From the NCBI GenBank assembly GCA_002714425.1, contig PAXI01000012.1:39116-82184 (forward strand): a DNA stretch of 43,069 nt, given 5' to 3'. The notes under the pieces are model-generated. The model was not told where the DNA came from. It was given only the letters and a program-made list of their open reading frames with translations, and searched no databases. Both the position numbers and the translations under genes were made by a program. Source of the DNA: Chloroflexota bacterium. GTDB taxonomy: Bacteria > Chloroflexota > Dehalococcoidia > Lucifugimonadales > Lucifugimonadaceae. Shown piece after piece: positions 42,455-43,069 of this stretch (its first letter is position 1; each line of letters starts with the position of its first letter).

Positions 42455-43069
42455 TCATATAACCCAATTCGGTAAAGAATCTAAACTGAAAAGTTTCTTA
42501 ATATTCTTTTTATTTATAACATTCTTAGACAAACCTGAATATATTATCGAACCAGAAGATAACATAACACATTCAGATATGTTATACCTCACGAAATCTA
42601 TATCATGAGACGTAATAATTATATTTGTATCGAATTCCTTAATAGTATTTAATATTTGAGTCACTAATAATTTATTGGATAAATCTAAATTCGAGGTAGG
42701 TTCATCAAGTAGTAAATATTTAGGCTCTTGAACTAAAGCTCTGGCGAATCTCACTTTTTGCCTTTCGCCAGATGATAAATCATCTGTCCTATTTTTCCTA
42801 ATCGATTCCAAATTTAGTAATTCAATTGTCTGATTAATGATTTTTCTGTCACTTTTACTTTGAAATCCCCAAAAAGACAAGTATGGATATCTACCCATTT
42901 CAATTATTTCCTCAACAGAAAATCCATAAGTTGGCTCATATTCTTGGGAGACAATTGCAAACATTTTCGCAAGTTGCTGAGGAGAAAAATTCAAAATATT
43001 ACTATTATCTATGAAAATCTCTCCTCTGTTACTTTTTAATAAACCCGAGATAATTTTTAATAGTGTTGT
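42455..43069 (-). CDS. ABC importer ATPase (FecE/BtuD type), 5' end outside window
   Basis: The reading frame stays open to the window edge; the TTG at 42994 is internal. At the edge the protein begins TTLLKIISGLLKSNRGEI, the segment just after Walker A, so Walker A is beyond the window. Visible: Q-loop region IVSQEYEP, VEEIIEMGRYPYL, signature LSSGERQKVRFARA, Walker B YLLLDEPTSNLD and H-loop TSHDIDFV. The EMGRYPYL segment is typical of siderophore, haem or cobalamin importers. The C terminus is complete. Confidence 0.82.
   Translation of the reverse strand, partial: TTLLKIISGLLKSNRGEIFIDNSNILNFSPQQLAKMFAIVSQEYEPTYGFSVEEIIEMGRYPYLSFWGFQSKSDRKIINQTIELLNLESIRKNRTDDLSSGERQKVRFARALVQEPKYLLLDEPTSNLDLSNKLLVTQILNTIKEFDTNIIITSHDIDFVRYNISECVMLSSGSIIYSGLSKNVINKKNIKKLFSLDSLPNWVI

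Noticed and set aside
1-43069. CRISPR array, insertion sequence, prophage, rRNA or riboswitch
   Set aside because: No regularly spaced direct repeats, transposase or integrase genes, phage genes, rRNA segments or recognisable riboswitch cores were seen.

Overview
The window is about 43 kb of very AT-rich, tightly packed bacterial chromosome with 46 protein-coding genes and one tRNA gene. No insertion sequence, phage module, CRISPR array or rRNA is visible, and no stretch longer than about 150 bases lacks a gene. The gene content is mostly housekeeping (Rel, S20, LexA, Tat, LipA, RsmI, MetG, a polyprenyl diphosphate synthase, Nth, FolC, FabF) mixed with small catabolic and transport operons. 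A Gram-positive-type LexA box (GAAC-N4-GTTC), a Cys-rich helix-turn-helix protein and a membrane-anchored protein with an SLGCP...YEYHTD-type domain remind me of Chloroflexota. The low GC and dense packing suggest a streamlined free-living, perhaps marine (SAR202-like), member. That placement is inference from gene style, not a database result.

Layout. 1-2060: end of a phosphate-uptake operon (pstB, phoU), then a convergent SOS-controlled small DNA-binding protein. 2166-8226: a zinc alcohol dehydrogenase, a three-gene oxidoreductase/regulator operon, a ROK sugar kinase and a HEAT-repeat protein. 8291-14580: folC-fabF, an iron-type ABC importer pair without its binding protein, and a membrane-anchored protein. 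14606-18463: rel, rpsT, an unknown gene, lexA with its own operator, tatA. 18467-21391, minus strand: rlmD-maf-tatB-tatC. 21457-26595, plus strand: lipA-rsmI-metG-polyprenyl synthase-nth. 26692-26767: tRNA-Glu(UUC). 26777-31971, minus strand: six-gene catabolic operon (aldo/keto reductase, epimerase/dehydrogenase, amidohydrolase, MFS transporter, tiny membrane protein, zinc dehydrogenase). 32037-34613: ABC exporter with a tandem-domain MerR-like regulator. 34615-37801: TPR protein, alpha/beta hydrolase, sulfurtransferase, tandem Usp protein. 37798-42347, minus strand: a transketolase-like ThDP enzyme, SRPBCC protein, Ldh2-type dehydrogenase and small membrane protein. 42455-end: an ABC ATPase cut by the window edge.

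Three features stand out across the window. (1) All seven pairs of directly facing genes end within -4 to +3 bases of one another, four of them sharing a self-complementary TTAA or CTAG that holds both stop codons. (2) Two clear LexA operators overlap promoters: one controls lexA, the other a short Cys-cluster/helix-turn-helix gene whose -10 box lies eight bases before its ATG, implying a leaderless SOS-induced mRNA. (3) Several first genes of transcription units have a TATAAT-like box immediately before the start codon and no Shine-Dalgarno sequence, while many internal genes have good ones. Several starts were moved on Shine-Dalgarno or promoter evidence.
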